From Bacteroidota bacterium (GTDB taxonomy: Bacteria > Bacteroidota > Bacteroidia > 2-12-FULL-35-15), in the NCBI GenBank assembly GCA_025963715.1, contig JAOQAG010000047.1:1-60987 (forward strand): 60,987 nucleotides of DNA. The letters run 5' to 3'. Shown in pieces: positions 17,329-25,598 of the stretch. Position 1 is the first letter of the stretch. The number at the start of each line of letters is the position of its first letter. The notes under the pieces were generated by a model. It was given only the letters and a program-made list of their open reading frames with translations. It searched no databases and was not told the DNA's origin. The translations under genes were made by a program, and so were the position numbers.

Positions 17329-18318
17329 ATGGCGGATATACAAGATATTTTTAAATCGTTCAGCAAGCTGAATGTCCTCATTATCGGGGATGTGATGATC
17401 GATGCTTACATGTGGGGGAATGTAAACCGCATTTCGCCGGAAGCACCCGTTCCGATTGTTGCTGTAAATAAAAAAGAAAACCGGCTGGGCGGCGCTGCCA
17501 ATGTAGCATTGAACATACAGGCAATGGGCGCAACGGCCTTGTTGTGCGCTGTGATCGGCGATGATGAAGGAGGGAAAACATTCCTGGACCTGCTCAAAAA
17601 ACAAAAGCTTTCTGCCGCCGGAATTATCAAAAGCAAAGCGCGTGTTACTACTGTAAAAACAAGGATCATAGGCGGTAATCATCAGATGCTGCGTGTGGAT
17701 GAAGAAATAGAAACTCCTGTTGGTGCTGCTGATACCGCTGCATTATTCGGGTTTATAAAAAAATTAGTAGCGGATAAAAAAGTGGATGTGATTATTTTTG
17801 AAGATTACGACAAAGGCTGTATCACACCGGAATTTATAAAAAGTGTGGTAGCGCTTGCGAAACAAAAAAACATCCCGACTGTTGTAGATCCTAAGAAGAA
17901 GAATTTTATGGCTTACACTGGTGTCACGCTGTTTAAGCCGAATTTGAAAGAGCTGAAAGAAGGATTAAAAATCGAATTCGACAGCAATAACATCAGGGAA
18001 TTATCGGCAGTGACCGACAAATTCCTGAAAAAACAAAACATAGACAGTGCGCTCATTACCCTTTCGGAGAAAGGCGTGTACATCAATACTAAAAAAACAA
18101 AAACGCTGATTCCCGCGCATTTGCGTGATATTACAGATGTTTCGGGCGCAGGCGATACCGTAGTGAGCATTGCAGCATTGTGCCTTGCCAAACAATTACC
18201 GGCCGATACCACTGCAAAACTGGCCAACCTTGCAGGCGGGCTTGTTTGTGAAAAAGTGGGCGTTGTGCCAATCGATAAAAGCGAACTGCTTCGGGAAGCG
18301 CTTCGTTTAAAGATCTGA
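17329..18318 (+). CDS. rfaE1: D-glycero-beta-D-manno-heptose-7-phosphate kinase (RfaE1/HldA domain)
   Basis: PfkB-family sugar kinase, 329 residues, that makes the 1,7-bisphosphate on the route to ADP-heptose for lipopolysaccharide core. Seen are VLIIGDVMIDAYMWG, the RISPEAPVPIV motif typical of RfaE, GGAANVALNIQAMGA, VVDPKKKNF, and the catalytic DVSGAGDTVVSIAAL. It is a single kinase domain; the nucleotidyltransferase half of bifunctional HldE is not fused and not in the window. It lies 14 bases after the aminotransferase and 44 bases before menG. Confidence 0.9.
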   Translation: MADIQDIFKSFSKLNVLIIGDVMIDAYMWGNVNRISPEAPVPIVAVNKKENRLGGAANVALNIQAMGATALLCAVIGDDEGGKTFLDLLKKQKLSAAGIIKSKARVTTVKTRIIGGNHQMLRVDEEIETPVGAADTAALFGFIKKLVADKKVDVIIFEDYDKGCITPEFIKSVVALAKQKNIPTVVDPKKKNFMAYTGVTLFKPNLKELKEGLKIEFDSNNIRELSAVTDKFLKKQNIDSALITLSEKGVYINTKKTKTLIPAHLRDITDVSGAGDTVVSIAALCLAKQLPADTTAKLANLAGGLVCEKVGVVPIDKSELLREALRLKI

Positions 18319-18362
18319 TCATTTTGCATTTATAATTCAACATTTATAATTTATAATTCCCT

Positions 18363-19088
18363 TTGTCAACTGTAACTCCCTATAAAGATTCTGCTAACAG
18401 CAAAAAAGAACAGGTTGCAACCATGTTCAACAACATTGCTCCCAAATACGATTTCCTGAACCAGTTGCTTTCACTGGGGATTCACAAAGGCTGGAGAAGA
18501 AAATCCATCCATTTATTACAGGCGCAGCAACCAAAAAAAATCCTGGATATTGCTACCGGCACCGGCGATTTTGCCATCGAAGCCATGAAGCTGAATCCCG
18601 ATAAAATAGTTGGGGTAGACATTTCGGAAGGAATGCTAAAGCTGGGTGTTGAAAAAGTAAACAAGCTGGGCTTAAGCAATAAAATTGAATTAAAGCTGGG
18701 CGATTCGGAAAGCCTGCCTTTCAGCGATAACAGCTTTGATGCGATCACCGTGGGTTTTGGCGTGCGCAATTTTGAAAATCTGGATAAAGGTATTTCCGAT
18801 ATTTACCGGGTATTAACTAAAAATGGAGCGCTGGTGGTGCTCGAATTTTCGAAACCGCGTAAATTCCCGATCAAACAATTGTATAAATTTTATTCCCGTT
18901 TCATTACGCCTGCCATTGGGAAGCTTTTTTCAAAAGACAGCTCGGCTTACTCCTATCTACCCGAATCGGTAAATGCATTCCCGGATGGAGAAGATTTTTT
19001 AAACGTCCTGAAAAAGGCAGGTTTTACCTCAACAACGGCCAAACCGGTCACATTTGGGATCGCCACCATTTATTTTGCAAAAAAATAA
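18363..19088 (+). CDS. ubiE: Demethylmenaquinone methyltransferase (MenG/UbiE)
   Basis: SAM-dependent C-methyltransferase that completes menaquinone synthesis, 241 residues. It contains [29 protein letters not shown], the SAM motif [47 protein letters not shown] and VLEFSKPR, all diagnostic. It starts at TTG 18363; the conserved TPYKDS...KKEQVATMF begins just after it, so a later ATG would cut conserved sequence. The porT gene follows, an arrangement familiar in Bacteroidota. Menaquinone fits the respiratory chain of this phylum. Confidence 0.95.
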   Translation: MSTVTPYKDSANSKKEQVATMFNNIAPKYDFLNQLLSLGIHKGWRRKSIHLLQAQQPKKILDIATGTGDFAIEAMKLNPDKIVGVDISEGMLKLGVEKVNKLGLSNKIELKLGDSESLPFSDNSFDAITVGFGVRNFENLDKGISDIYRVLTKNGALVVLEFSKPRKFPIKQLYKFYSRFITPAIGKLFSKDSSAYSYLPESVNAFPDGEDFLNVLKKAGFTSTTAKPVTFGIATIYFAKK

Positions 19089-19090
19089 AA

Positions 19091-19098
19091 TATCTTTG
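19091..19098 (+). promoter_or_regulatory. -7 box TATCTTTG for porT
   Basis: TATCTTTG matches TAnnTTTG exactly and begins 2 bases after the ubiE stop codon, 36 bases before the porT TTG start, so porT can be transcribed independently of ubiE. Confidence 0.55.
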
Positions 19099-19133
19099 TA
19101 AATAAAACGTTCTAATTCGCTAATCAATCCTTT

Positions 19134-19850
19134 TTGAAAACAGTTTTAAAATACGTACTCGCACTCTTCATTACCCTTGTCTCCTTTCATGTAAAGGCGC
19201 AGGACGGCGGTCAGCGGGGCAACCTGGCTAATTATTACGACGAAAAGCTGCATTTTGGCTTTACCATCGGTGTAAATCGCACCAACTTCCAGATCCAGTC
19301 TGCGGAGCATTTTGAGCGTTTCGACAGTTTAAAATGGGTGCATTCCAGCCCAAAATTCGGTTTTAACCTTGGGATCGTTTCCGAATTAAGGCTTCAGAAA
19401 TACATTACCCTGCGTTTTGTTCCCAATTTATCCTTTGCAGAGCGCAATCTCGAATATTATTTCGAAGGCCACGATACCATCGTCCGCAAAAAATCAATCG
19501 AATCCACCTTCATTAATTTTCCACTCGATTTAAAATTACGCTCCAAGCGATTGGGTAATTTCGGCGCTTACCTTTTAGGCGGCGGCGGTTACAGCCTCGA
19601 TTTGGCATCCAAACGGAAAGTACAAAATACCAGCGGCACCGATGCGATCGTAAAACTGAAACGGGATGATTTTTCCTATGAATTTGGCGCCGGAGCCGAA
19701 TTTTATTTGCAATATTTCAAATTCGCCATTGAAGGAAAACTCAGCATGGGTACAAAAAATTTACTCATAAAAGACAATACCATTTATTCGAATTCAATTG
19801 ATAAGCTCAATTCAAAGATCTTTTTGATCTCGATCACGTTCGAAGGATAG
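19134..19850 (+). CDS. porT: PorT-family outer membrane protein (type IX secretion)
   Basis: Outer-membrane beta-barrel protein of 238 residues needed for type IX secretion in Bacteroidota. The signal peptide (MKTVLKYVLALFITLVSFHVKAQ) starts at TTG 19134. The mature part has HFGFTIGVNRTNFQIQ, GIVSELRLQKYITLRFVPNL, FINFPLDLKLRSKRLGNFGA and YLLGGGGYSLDLASK, the pattern of PorT barrels. The position directly after ubiE supports the call. Two likely substrates of the system are encoded in the window (13743-15221, 35950-36912). Confidence 0.88.
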   Translation: MKTVLKYVLALFITLVSFHVKAQDGGQRGNLANYYDEKLHFGFTIGVNRTNFQIQSAEHFERFDSLKWVHSSPKFGFNLGIVSELRLQKYITLRFVPNLSFAERNLEYYFEGHDTIVRKKSIESTFINFPLDLKLRSKRLGNFGAYLLGGGGYSLDLASKRKVQNTSGTDAIVKLKRDDFSYEFGAGAEFYLQYFKFAIEGKLSMGTKNLLIKDNTIYSNSIDKLNSKIFLISITFEG

Positions 19851-19852
19851 TT

Positions 19853-20141
19853 ATCTACTAATTACGAATAAATACCAATATACCAATCTGTGTGAAGGCA
19901 ATATTTAATTTTAATCAAAACATTTCTACGAAGCTGTTATCCCCTGCCTGACGCGGGATCTCATAAATGCTTGCAGTATTTAAATTAACAGGTTTATTTT
20001 TTAACAAACACAGCAAACTTTAAACTAATAGTTTGTTACACATAGATTCGTTTTTCGTTTTTGTTCCTGCCCGAATTGTTCAGGCGGGCGTTATCTGTAC
20101 TCAGCAAACTTTAAACTTTCTAACTTTAAACTTTGAACTTA
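19853..20141. repeat. Intergenic mosaic: families 2, 3, 1, filled 23-bp insert, family 1
   Basis: The 340-base gap holds a family 2 unit (19853-19894), a degenerate family 3 half (19936-19970), a short family 1 piece (20008-20024), an inverted family 2 relative carrying the 23-base palindrome-like insert (20066-20088, CCTGCCCGAATTGTTCAGGC and on), and a family 1 element in minus orientation (20101-20140). No gene is visible, and the minus-oriented family 1 pieces have no minus-strand gene to their right, unlike most copies. Confidence 0.8.
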
Positions 20142-20190
20142 TTTATAATTTAGCATTTCCTACACTGCACGATAAACACGTGCCTGCAAA

Positions 20191-21780
20191 ATGAAAAACG
20201 AACTCAATCTGGTTGTTTCTCCCGAAGAAGCAGCAAACGAAATCCGCATCAAAGAAATTGCTGCAAAACAGCTTTTTACTTCTCCCGAAAATATCACTTT
20301 TTTTAAAGTTTTAAAACGCTCTGTTGATGCGCGTTCCCGCAATATTAAGATCAACCTGCGGATAGAAATTTACATCAATGAAACGCCACCACAGGCGACG
20401 GATTATACTTTTCATGCGCCAAATGCAAGTACCAAACAACCTGTAATTGTAGTCGGTGCCGGTCCGGCCGGATTGTTTGCAGCGCTGCAGCTGATCGAAA
20501 ATGGCTTAAAACCTATTGTGATCGAGCGTGGAAAAGATGTAAAGAGCCGGAGGCGCGACTTAGCAGCCATCAACAAAGAACACATCGTTAACCCGCATTC
20601 CAATTACTGTTTTGGTGAAGGCGGAGCAGGAACCTACAGCGACGGAAAATTATACACCCGTTCCACCAAGCGCGGTGATGTGAACAAAGTATTAGAGCTG
20701 TTTGTTGGCCACGGTGCCGACGAAAATATCCTGGTAGAAGCGCACCCGCACATTGGCACCAACAAGCTTCCGAAGATCATCCAGGCCATGCGCCAAACAA
20801 TTATTGATCATGGCGGCGAGGTACATTTCGAAACGCATGTGATCGATTTTATTATAAAAAACAATGCTGTAAAAGGTGTTGTTTGCAATGATCTGAAAAA
20901 CAATACCACGCTTGAATTTACCGCTGATAATGTGATCCTGGCAACAGGCCACAGCGCCCGCGATATTTTTGAGCTGCTGCATAAAAAAAACATTTTAATA
21001 GAAGGCAAAACCTTTGCGATGGGCGTACGTGTGGAACATCCGCAGGCATTGATCGATTCGTTGCAATACCATTGCACTATGAACGATGTGGAGAAAAAAC
21101 GCGATTACCTTCCCGCAGCATCTTATAGTTTGGTACACCAGGCAATGGGCCGCGGTGTGTATTCCTTTTGCATGTGCCCGGGCGGTATTATTGCGCCCTG
21201 TGCCACATCTCCCGGCGAGGTGGTTACCAACGGCTGGTCGCCTTCCAAACGCAACAATCCTTTTGCCAATTCCGGGATCGTTGTCACGATAGAACCCGAA
21301 GATTATCATAAATACGCACAACAACACGGTCCCTTAGCGGGATTGCGCTATCAACAGGCATTGGAGCAAATGGCTTTTATGGCAGGCGGTGGCACACAAA
21401 CCGCACCGGCACAGCGCTTGCAGGATTTTGTAAGCAGTAAATTATCTTCTTCCCTACCCGATGTTTCTTATCAGCCGGGAATAAGTTCGGCCCCGCTACA
21501 TTCACTGTTGCCTGCCGAGATTGGCAAACGACTGCAAATGGGTTTTAAAGAATTTGGAAATAAAATGCGCGGCTATTTAAGCAACGATGCGGTAATTGTA
21601 GGTGTGGAATCCCGCACATCCTCACCGGTACGCATTCCGCGCGATACTGAAACATTGCAACATCCCCAGATCAAAGGTTTGTATCCCTGTGCCGAAGGTG
21701 CCGGGTACGCCGGAGGAATTGTTTCAGCTGCTATCGACGGACAAAAATGTGCGAACGCTATACATCAGTTTAAAGTTTAA
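20191..21780 (+). CDS. FAD-dependent oxidoreductase (COG2509-like flavoprotein)
   Basis: A 529-residue flavoprotein of unknown substrate. A ~75-residue N-terminal domain (LNLVVSPEEAANEIRIKEIA ... ARSRNIKINLRIEIYI) precedes the dinucleotide-binding motif VIVVGAGPAGLFAALQLIENG at about residues 86-106. Further motifs are VIERGKDVKSRRRDLAAI, YCFGEGGAGTYSDGKLYT, ATGHSARDIFELL, and the C-terminal FAD motif GLYPCAEGAGYAGGIVSAAIDG. This domain set is found in a widespread group annotated as FAD-dependent dehydrogenases. It starts at an ATG. The last residues QFKV and the stop codon lie in a family 1 repeat. Confidence 0.88.
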   Translation: MKNELNLVVSPEEAANEIRIKEIAAKQLFTSPENITFFKVLKRSVDARSRNIKINLRIEIYINETPPQATDYTFHAPNASTKQPVIVVGAGPAGLFAALQLIENGLKPIVIERGKDVKSRRRDLAAINKEHIVNPHSNYCFGEGGAGTYSDGKLYTRSTKRGDVNKVLELFVGHGADENILVEAHPHIGTNKLPKIIQAMRQTIIDHGGEVHFETHVIDFIIKNNAVKGVVCNDLKNNTTLEFTADNVILATGHSARDIFELLHKKNILIEGKTFAMGVRVEHPQALIDSLQYHCTMNDVEKKRDYLPAASYSLVHQAMGRGVYSFCMCPGGIIAPCATSPGEVVTNGWSPSKRNNPFANSGIVVTIEPEDYHKYAQQHGPLAGLRYQQALEQMAFMAGGGTQTAPAQRLQDFVSSKLSSSLPDVSYQPGISSAPLHSLLPAEIGKRLQMGFKEFGNKMRGYLSNDAVIVGVESRTSSPVRIPRDTETLQHPQIKGLYPCAEGAGYAGGIVSAAIDGQKCANAIHQFKV

Positions 21781-22198
21781 AGTTCAAAAGTTTAAAGTTT
21801 GTTGTACGCGGATGCTGTGTGACTCCTTCGGAGCGATTTTACCACTTAGGCACTAAGAAAGCACTAAGAAGAAAAAAAGAAAAGGAGTTTTTGCTGCTCC
21901 GCAGGCACGTTGTCCTCCGCAGGCGCGAGTGTCCCACTCGTGCCAAACTATTTGATGGCATCCTGCCATCTGCAGCATTGCTTACACACAGATTCGTAGT
22001 TTCGCTCCTGTTCGTTATTTGTAATCCACACAGGTGCGTTGTCCCACTCGTGCCAGACTATTTGATGGCATCCTGCCATCTGCACAGTTTAAACACAGAT
22101 CCACTTCACCTTTTATACTCTTTTGTGATCTTTTGTCGTTCAAATAAACACAGTACCGCACAGATTGGTACATTAGTATAAATTGGTATTTAGTAGCG
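21768..22198. repeat. Dense repeat mosaic, including a 45-bp direct repeat pair
   Basis: Almost the whole 460-base gap is repeat sequence: family 1 containing the upstream stop codon (21768-21814), a CTCCTTCGGAGCG hairpin (21823-21835), ACCACTTAGGCACTAAG (21841-21857), GGCGCGAGTGTCCCACTCGT (21922-21941), a 45-base direct repeat (21930-21974 and 22040-22084, one mismatch) with an internal GATGGCATCCTGCCATC hairpin, an empty family 2 relative (21985-22030), and a family 2 unit (22146-22198). No gene is convincing here. Confidence 0.85.
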
Positions 22199-22209
22199 GT
22201 ACTATTTAC

Positions 22210-22217
22210 TATCTTTG
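22210..22217 (+). promoter_or_regulatory. -7 box TATCTTTG for the YvlD-like gene
   Basis: TATCTTTG matches TAnnTTTG, 23 bases before ATG 22240. A TTGG lies 24 bases upstream, slightly too far for a good -33. Confidence 0.5.
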
Positions 22218-22239
22218 CAAAATATTAAACCCATTACCA

Positions 22240-22605
22240 ATGAAATTTATCCTCCAACTCATCATCTCAACACTTGCTGTATTAATTACAGCTTATTTGT
22301 TGCCGCACGTAAGCATCGAAGGAAACAGTTTTTTTATCGCATTAGTGGTTGCCGCCGTGCTTTCCTTTTTAAATGCAGTGGTAAAACCCATTATGATCCT
22401 TTTAACCATTCCGGTAACTATTTTCTCGTTCGGATTGTTTTTACTGGTCATCAATGCGTTCATCATTGAATTTGCATCCTACCTGGTAAAAGGGTTCCGG
22501 GTCGATGGTTTCTGGTGGGCCTTATTGTTCAGCCTCATCCTGTCGCTGGTAACTTCCATCCTGGACGGGATCAAAGGAAAAGACGAAAATAATCAACAGA
22601 ATTAA
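22240..22605 (+). CDS. Phage-holin-family (YvlD-like, superfamily IV) membrane protein
   Basis: Small integral membrane protein of 121 residues with four hydrophobic segments: MKFILQLIISTLAVLITAYLLPHVSI, FFIALVVAAVLSFLNAVVKPIMILL, IPVTIFSFGLFLLVINAFIIEFASYLV, and FWWALLFSLILSLVTSILDGI. The order and the NAVVKPI motif match the chromosomal YvlD/holin IV family, whose members are not phage lysis proteins as far as is known. ATG 22240 is supported by the promoter box upstream. The CvfB-like gene follows after 45 bases. Confidence 0.85.
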   Translation: MKFILQLIISTLAVLITAYLLPHVSIEGNSFFIALVVAAVLSFLNAVVKPIMILLTIPVTIFSFGLFLLVINAFIIEFASYLVKGFRVDGFWWALLFSLILSLVTSILDGIKGKDENNQQN

Positions 22606-22650
22606 AGCATACGATCACATACACATCATTCACTTAATACATTACAAAAA

Positions 22651-23481
22651 TTGATACAAGTAGGAACCTATAACGAATTGGAAGTTATTAAATTAATGGA
22701 TTTTGGTATTTACCTGGGCGATGGTACCGTGGAAATACTAATGCCTGCAAAATGGGTTCCGGCCGATACCAAAGTAGGCGATGTAATGGATGTATTTGTG
22801 TTCAGGGATTCGGATGACCGGCTGATTGCAACCACCATCAAACCTTTTGCCGTTGCCGGTGAATTTGCTTTCCTGGAAGTGCAGCAAGCCAATAACATTG
22901 GCGCTTTCCTTGATTGGGGAATGGAAAAAAATCTGTTAGTTCCTTTCCGCGAACAACCCATAAAATTACTGGAAGGCAAAAGCTACGTGGTATATGTGTA
23001 TGTGGATGATGATACTAACCGCATGGTAGCAAGCGCCAAACTGAACAAATTCATCGAACACGAAAATGTAAAATTAAAAGCCGGTGATATTGTGGACCTG
23101 CTGATCTTTTCTGAAACAGACAAAGGCTTCAACGCTATCATCAATGATACGTACGCAGGTTTGATCTACCGCAACGAGATCTTTGAAAGCATCCGCATCG
23201 GCGATCGCATGAAGGGATTTGTAAAACAAGTGCGCGAAGACGAAAAGATTGATTTAAGCCTGCAAAAAAGCGGCTACGAGCTGGTGGACGATGTAAAATG
23301 GCGGATCTTAAAATTACTGAAAGAGAAAAACGGATTTTTGCCTTTACACGATGGCAGCTCACCCGATGAAATAAAAAACGCTTTACAGATCAGCAAAAAA
23401 GCATTTAAAAAAGCGGTAGGCGCTTTATATAAAGAACAATTAGTAAAGCTTACGGAGAAGGGCGTTCAATTGATCAGATAG
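22651..23481 (+). CDS. S1-domain RNA-binding protein (CvfB-like)
   Basis: Cytoplasmic 276-residue protein with repeated S1/OB-type beta-barrels and a winged-helix end. Seen are GTYNELEVIKLMDFGIYLGDG (first S1-like domain), FAFLEVQQANNIGAFLDWGMEKNLLVPF (second), a third in GLIYRNEIFESIRIGDRMKGFVKQVREDEKIDLSL, and a C-terminal winged helix (LHDGSSPDEIKNALQISKKAFKKAVGAL). This matches CvfB, a conserved virulence and RNA-binding factor in Firmicutes, and its Bacteroidota relatives. It starts at TTG 22651; no ATG fits as well. Confidence 0.88.
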   Translation: MIQVGTYNELEVIKLMDFGIYLGDGTVEILMPAKWVPADTKVGDVMDVFVFRDSDDRLIATTIKPFAVAGEFAFLEVQQANNIGAFLDWGMEKNLLVPFREQPIKLLEGKSYVVYVYVDDDTNRMVASAKLNKFIEHENVKLKAGDIVDLLIFSETDKGFNAIINDTYAGLIYRNEIFESIRIGDRMKGFVKQVREDEKIDLSLQKSGYELVDDVKWRILKLLKEKNGFLPLHDGSSPDEIKNALQISKKAFKKAVGALYKEQLVKLTEKGVQLIR

Positions 23482-23514
23482 AATCAAGACACAAGATTCA
23501 AGAGCCAAAAGGAA

Positions 23515-23628
23515 GCCACAGATTCACAGATTTTTAGTTGTTAAAACTATTTCTCAGATTGAATCGCAAAGCGATTTTTAGCTTTGTGTAATTCCTTTTT
23601 TAATTTTTCAATCTGTGAATCTGTGGCA
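23515..23628. repeat. Family 5 long inverted repeat, copy 1
   Basis: GCCACAGATTCACAGATTTT at 23515-23534 has its reverse complement (AATCTGTGAATCTGTGGC) at 23609-23626, with a ~75-base loop. A second copy lies at 52958-53073. Short ATCAAGA/TCTTGAAT pieces flank it on both sides (23482-23505, 23656-23682) as an outer imperfect inverted repeat. It lies between two convergent genes. Confidence 0.85.
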
Positions 23629-23684
23629 AATTAACACGCAACATTCACATAGCATTCTTGATTCTTATATCTTGAATCTTGCCT

Positions 23685-24158
23685 CTACAAATGATGATAC
23701 GGTTCATTCTTCAAAATCGTCATTGCCCTGTACACCTGTTCCACAAAAAACAAACGCACCATCTGATGCGAAAACGTCATTTTTGAAAGCGAGATCTTTC
23801 CGTTCGCGCGTTTGTACACTTCTTCCGAAAAACCATACGGACCGCCAACTACAAACACTAAATTTTTAATTCCGGAATTCATTTGCTGCTGTATAAATTC
23901 CGAAAAACCAACAGAATTATACTCTTTCCCGTTTTCATCCAGCAAAATTAATTTATCGGAACTTTGAATATTTTTGAAAAGCAACTCCCCTTCTCTTTGT
24001 TTCTGCTGCTCAATGCTCAATGCTTTTGTGTTTTTTAAAGCAGGAATTACAATCGTTTCAAAAGAAGCATAATGTTTCAGGCGCTGCTCATAAACAGTAC
24101 AGCCTTTTATAATATAATCGTCCTCGGTTTTACCGTTAAGGATCAGCGTAATTTTCAT
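23685..24158 (-). CDS. rlmH: 23S rRNA (pseudouridine1915-N3)-methyltransferase RlmH
   Basis: SPOUT-class methyltransferase of 157 residues that modifies helix 69 of 23S rRNA in assembled ribosomes. The trefoil-knot motifs are clear: LILLDENGKEYNSVGFSEFI, LVFVVGGPYGFSEEVYKRAN and the C-terminal MTFSHQMVRLFFVEQVYRAM, followed by NEPYHH. Length is normal. It starts at an ATG 6 bases after the stop of the preceding minus-strand gene, so the pair is cotranscribed. Confidence 0.96.
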   Translation of the reverse strand: MKITLILNGKTEDDYIIKGCTVYEQRLKHYASFETIVIPALKNTKALSIEQQKQREGELLFKNIQSSDKLILLDENGKEYNSVGFSEFIQQQMNSGIKNLVFVVGGPYGFSEEVYKRANGKISLSKMTFSHQMVRLFFVEQVYRAMTILKNEPYHHL

Positions 24159-24164
24159 GATTTT

Positions 24165-25004
24165 TTATCTGGATGAAACACTGTCCAGTTGTCCGCTGTC
24201 AGCAGTAAATGAAAGCACCTGGTAACAATCAACCGGCTTACCGTCAACAGTAGCCGCTTGCCATTTTTGCGGCATTTTATTGACAATGGCCAACACCTGG
24301 TTAGCATACGTTGCCATGTCGCCTTTACCATTGGTTACAATTTCAAAATTTCCGGCTTTGCCATCACATGTTACCACAAACGCAATTGATACACGAAAGA
24401 TCATTTGCGTGGCTTTGGGATCCGTTAAAGGATGCGCGGCAAAATATTTTTTTAATTCATCCGGTCCACCGGCAAAAGTAGGATTTGTTGCCGGTTTTGG
24501 TTTTTCTCCCAGTTTTTCTCTCACTAAAAAATCATCAACCGAATACATGGTCGTTGTACACGGCGTTACTTTCAATACACTGTCGGCCGGAAAAAGAATT
24601 ACTTTCGGAAGATCGTCAACCGTTTTAAATAAAAATCCCGCAATTGCTTTTGGTTGCTCAAATTCAGCGGCAGAAAAATAAAGCGTGATCTTTTCTTTCT
24701 TTTGCTCAAATGTGAGAACAACCTGCGTCAGGCCTTCGTTCTTTTTGTAATTGAATTGCATGTCGCCAATGTGTATCCGGTCTCCATCAGCAGTTTTTAA
24801 GCTGTTCAAGTATGCCCCGATCGCTTTATCATCAGAACCAATTTTGATGGGATTTTTCTGTTCAAAACCATAGGTTTTATCCGTTGAAACTTCCGTTAGT
24901 TTCATAAACCGCTTGTCTTTGTCAAGATAATCCTGGCTGAATGCGGGAGTAGAAAACAGTGCGATAAAAAAGATCGCAATGAATGTGTTTTTTAGTGTGG
25001 TCAT
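24165..25004 (-). CDS. Secreted protein with TonB-like C-terminal domain
   Basis: Exported protein of 279 residues, function unknown. The signal peptide is MTTLKNTFIAIFFIALFSTPAFSQ. A middle region (about residues 25-170) has no motif I recognise. The C-terminal part (GGPDELKKYFAAHPLTDPKA, then IAFVVTCDGKAGNFEIV, then MPQKWQAATVDGKPVDCYQVLSF) resembles the TonB C-terminal fold found in many Bacteroidota periplasmic proteins. It lacks an N-terminal TM anchor or Pro-rich linker, so it is unlikely to be an energy-transducing TonB. It lies just upstream of rlmH in one transcript. Confidence 0.75.
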   Translation of the reverse strand: MTTLKNTFIAIFFIALFSTPAFSQDYLDKDKRFMKLTEVSTDKTYGFEQKNPIKIGSDDKAIGAYLNSLKTADGDRIHIGDMQFNYKKNEGLTQVVLTFEQKKEKITLYFSAAEFEQPKAIAGFLFKTVDDLPKVILFPADSVLKVTPCTTTMYSVDDFLVREKLGEKPKPATNPTFAGGPDELKKYFAAHPLTDPKATQMIFRVSIAFVVTCDGKAGNFEIVTNGKGDMATYANQVLAIVNKMPQKWQAATVDGKPVDCYQVLSFTADSGQLDSVSSR

Positions 25005-25202
25005 CGTGTTAATTTTATATCGTTTTTAAAGGAATTAAATATAATACTATTTCAGTTCTTAACTGAATTAAAATCCGCAGGGCAATATTTTAGAAGAGAT
25101 ATGTATTTATCAATGGAAATAACTAAATTTACCTCCGGACAACTATAAAAACGGACGGTAAAAACGGCTTAATTATTGCAATTACAGAGCAAAATTCATA
25201 CA

Positions 25203-25598
25203 ATGAAAACAAAATCGGCTATCCTTTTATTCATCATTTGCATTGCATCGCTTGCTTTTAATAAAGCCGATGTGATCGATGATATAACAGGCGCCATCCG
25301 TTCCGGCAATCCCAAAAACATCTCTAAATTTTTTATTGACAACATCGACCTGAAAGTAATTGAACAGGAAGATGTATACAGCAAAGAACAGGCGGAAATG
25401 ATCCTTAAAGATTTTTTCAGCAAACACCCTGTAAAATCCTATACTGTAGCGCACAAAAGCGATCCGAAGAACGGTTCACAATACGTGATCGGGACGCTGG
25501 AAACGGCAAACGGTAAATTCAGAACTTACTTTTTAATTAAAACGGTGGGCTCCCAAAGCCTTATCCAGCTATTCAGAATTGAAACCGAGAATGAGTAA
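25203..25598 (+). CDS. DUF4783 exported protein
   Basis: A 131-residue secreted protein of the Bacteroidota DUF4783 family, function unknown. The signal peptide is MKTKSAILLFIICIASLAFN. The mature part reads DVIDDITGAIRSGNPKNISKFF, EDVYSKEQAEMILKDFFSKHPVKSY and QYVIGTLETANGKFRTYFLIK, a cystatin/NTF2-like arrangement. ATG 25203 starts the signal peptide. Its last eight bases overlap the start of nadC (ATGAGTAA), so translation is probably coupled. Linkage to nadC is something I recall from other Bacteroidota. Confidence 0.85.
   Translation: MKTKSAILLFIICIASLAFNKADVIDDITGAIRSGNPKNISKFFIDNIDLKVIEQEDVYSKEQAEMILKDFFSKHPVKSYTVAHKSDPKNGSQYVIGTLETANGKFRTYFLIKTVGSQSLIQLFRIETENE

Noticed and set aside
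21819-22181. 120-codon plus-strand open frame in the repeat-rich gap
   Set aside because: It consists entirely of intergenic repeat modules (hairpins, 45-bp direct repeats, family 2) and has no protein-like features.
22240-22605. Phage holin suggesting a prophage
   Set aside because: The protein belongs to the chromosomal YvlD-like holin superfamily IV; no other phage genes are nearby.
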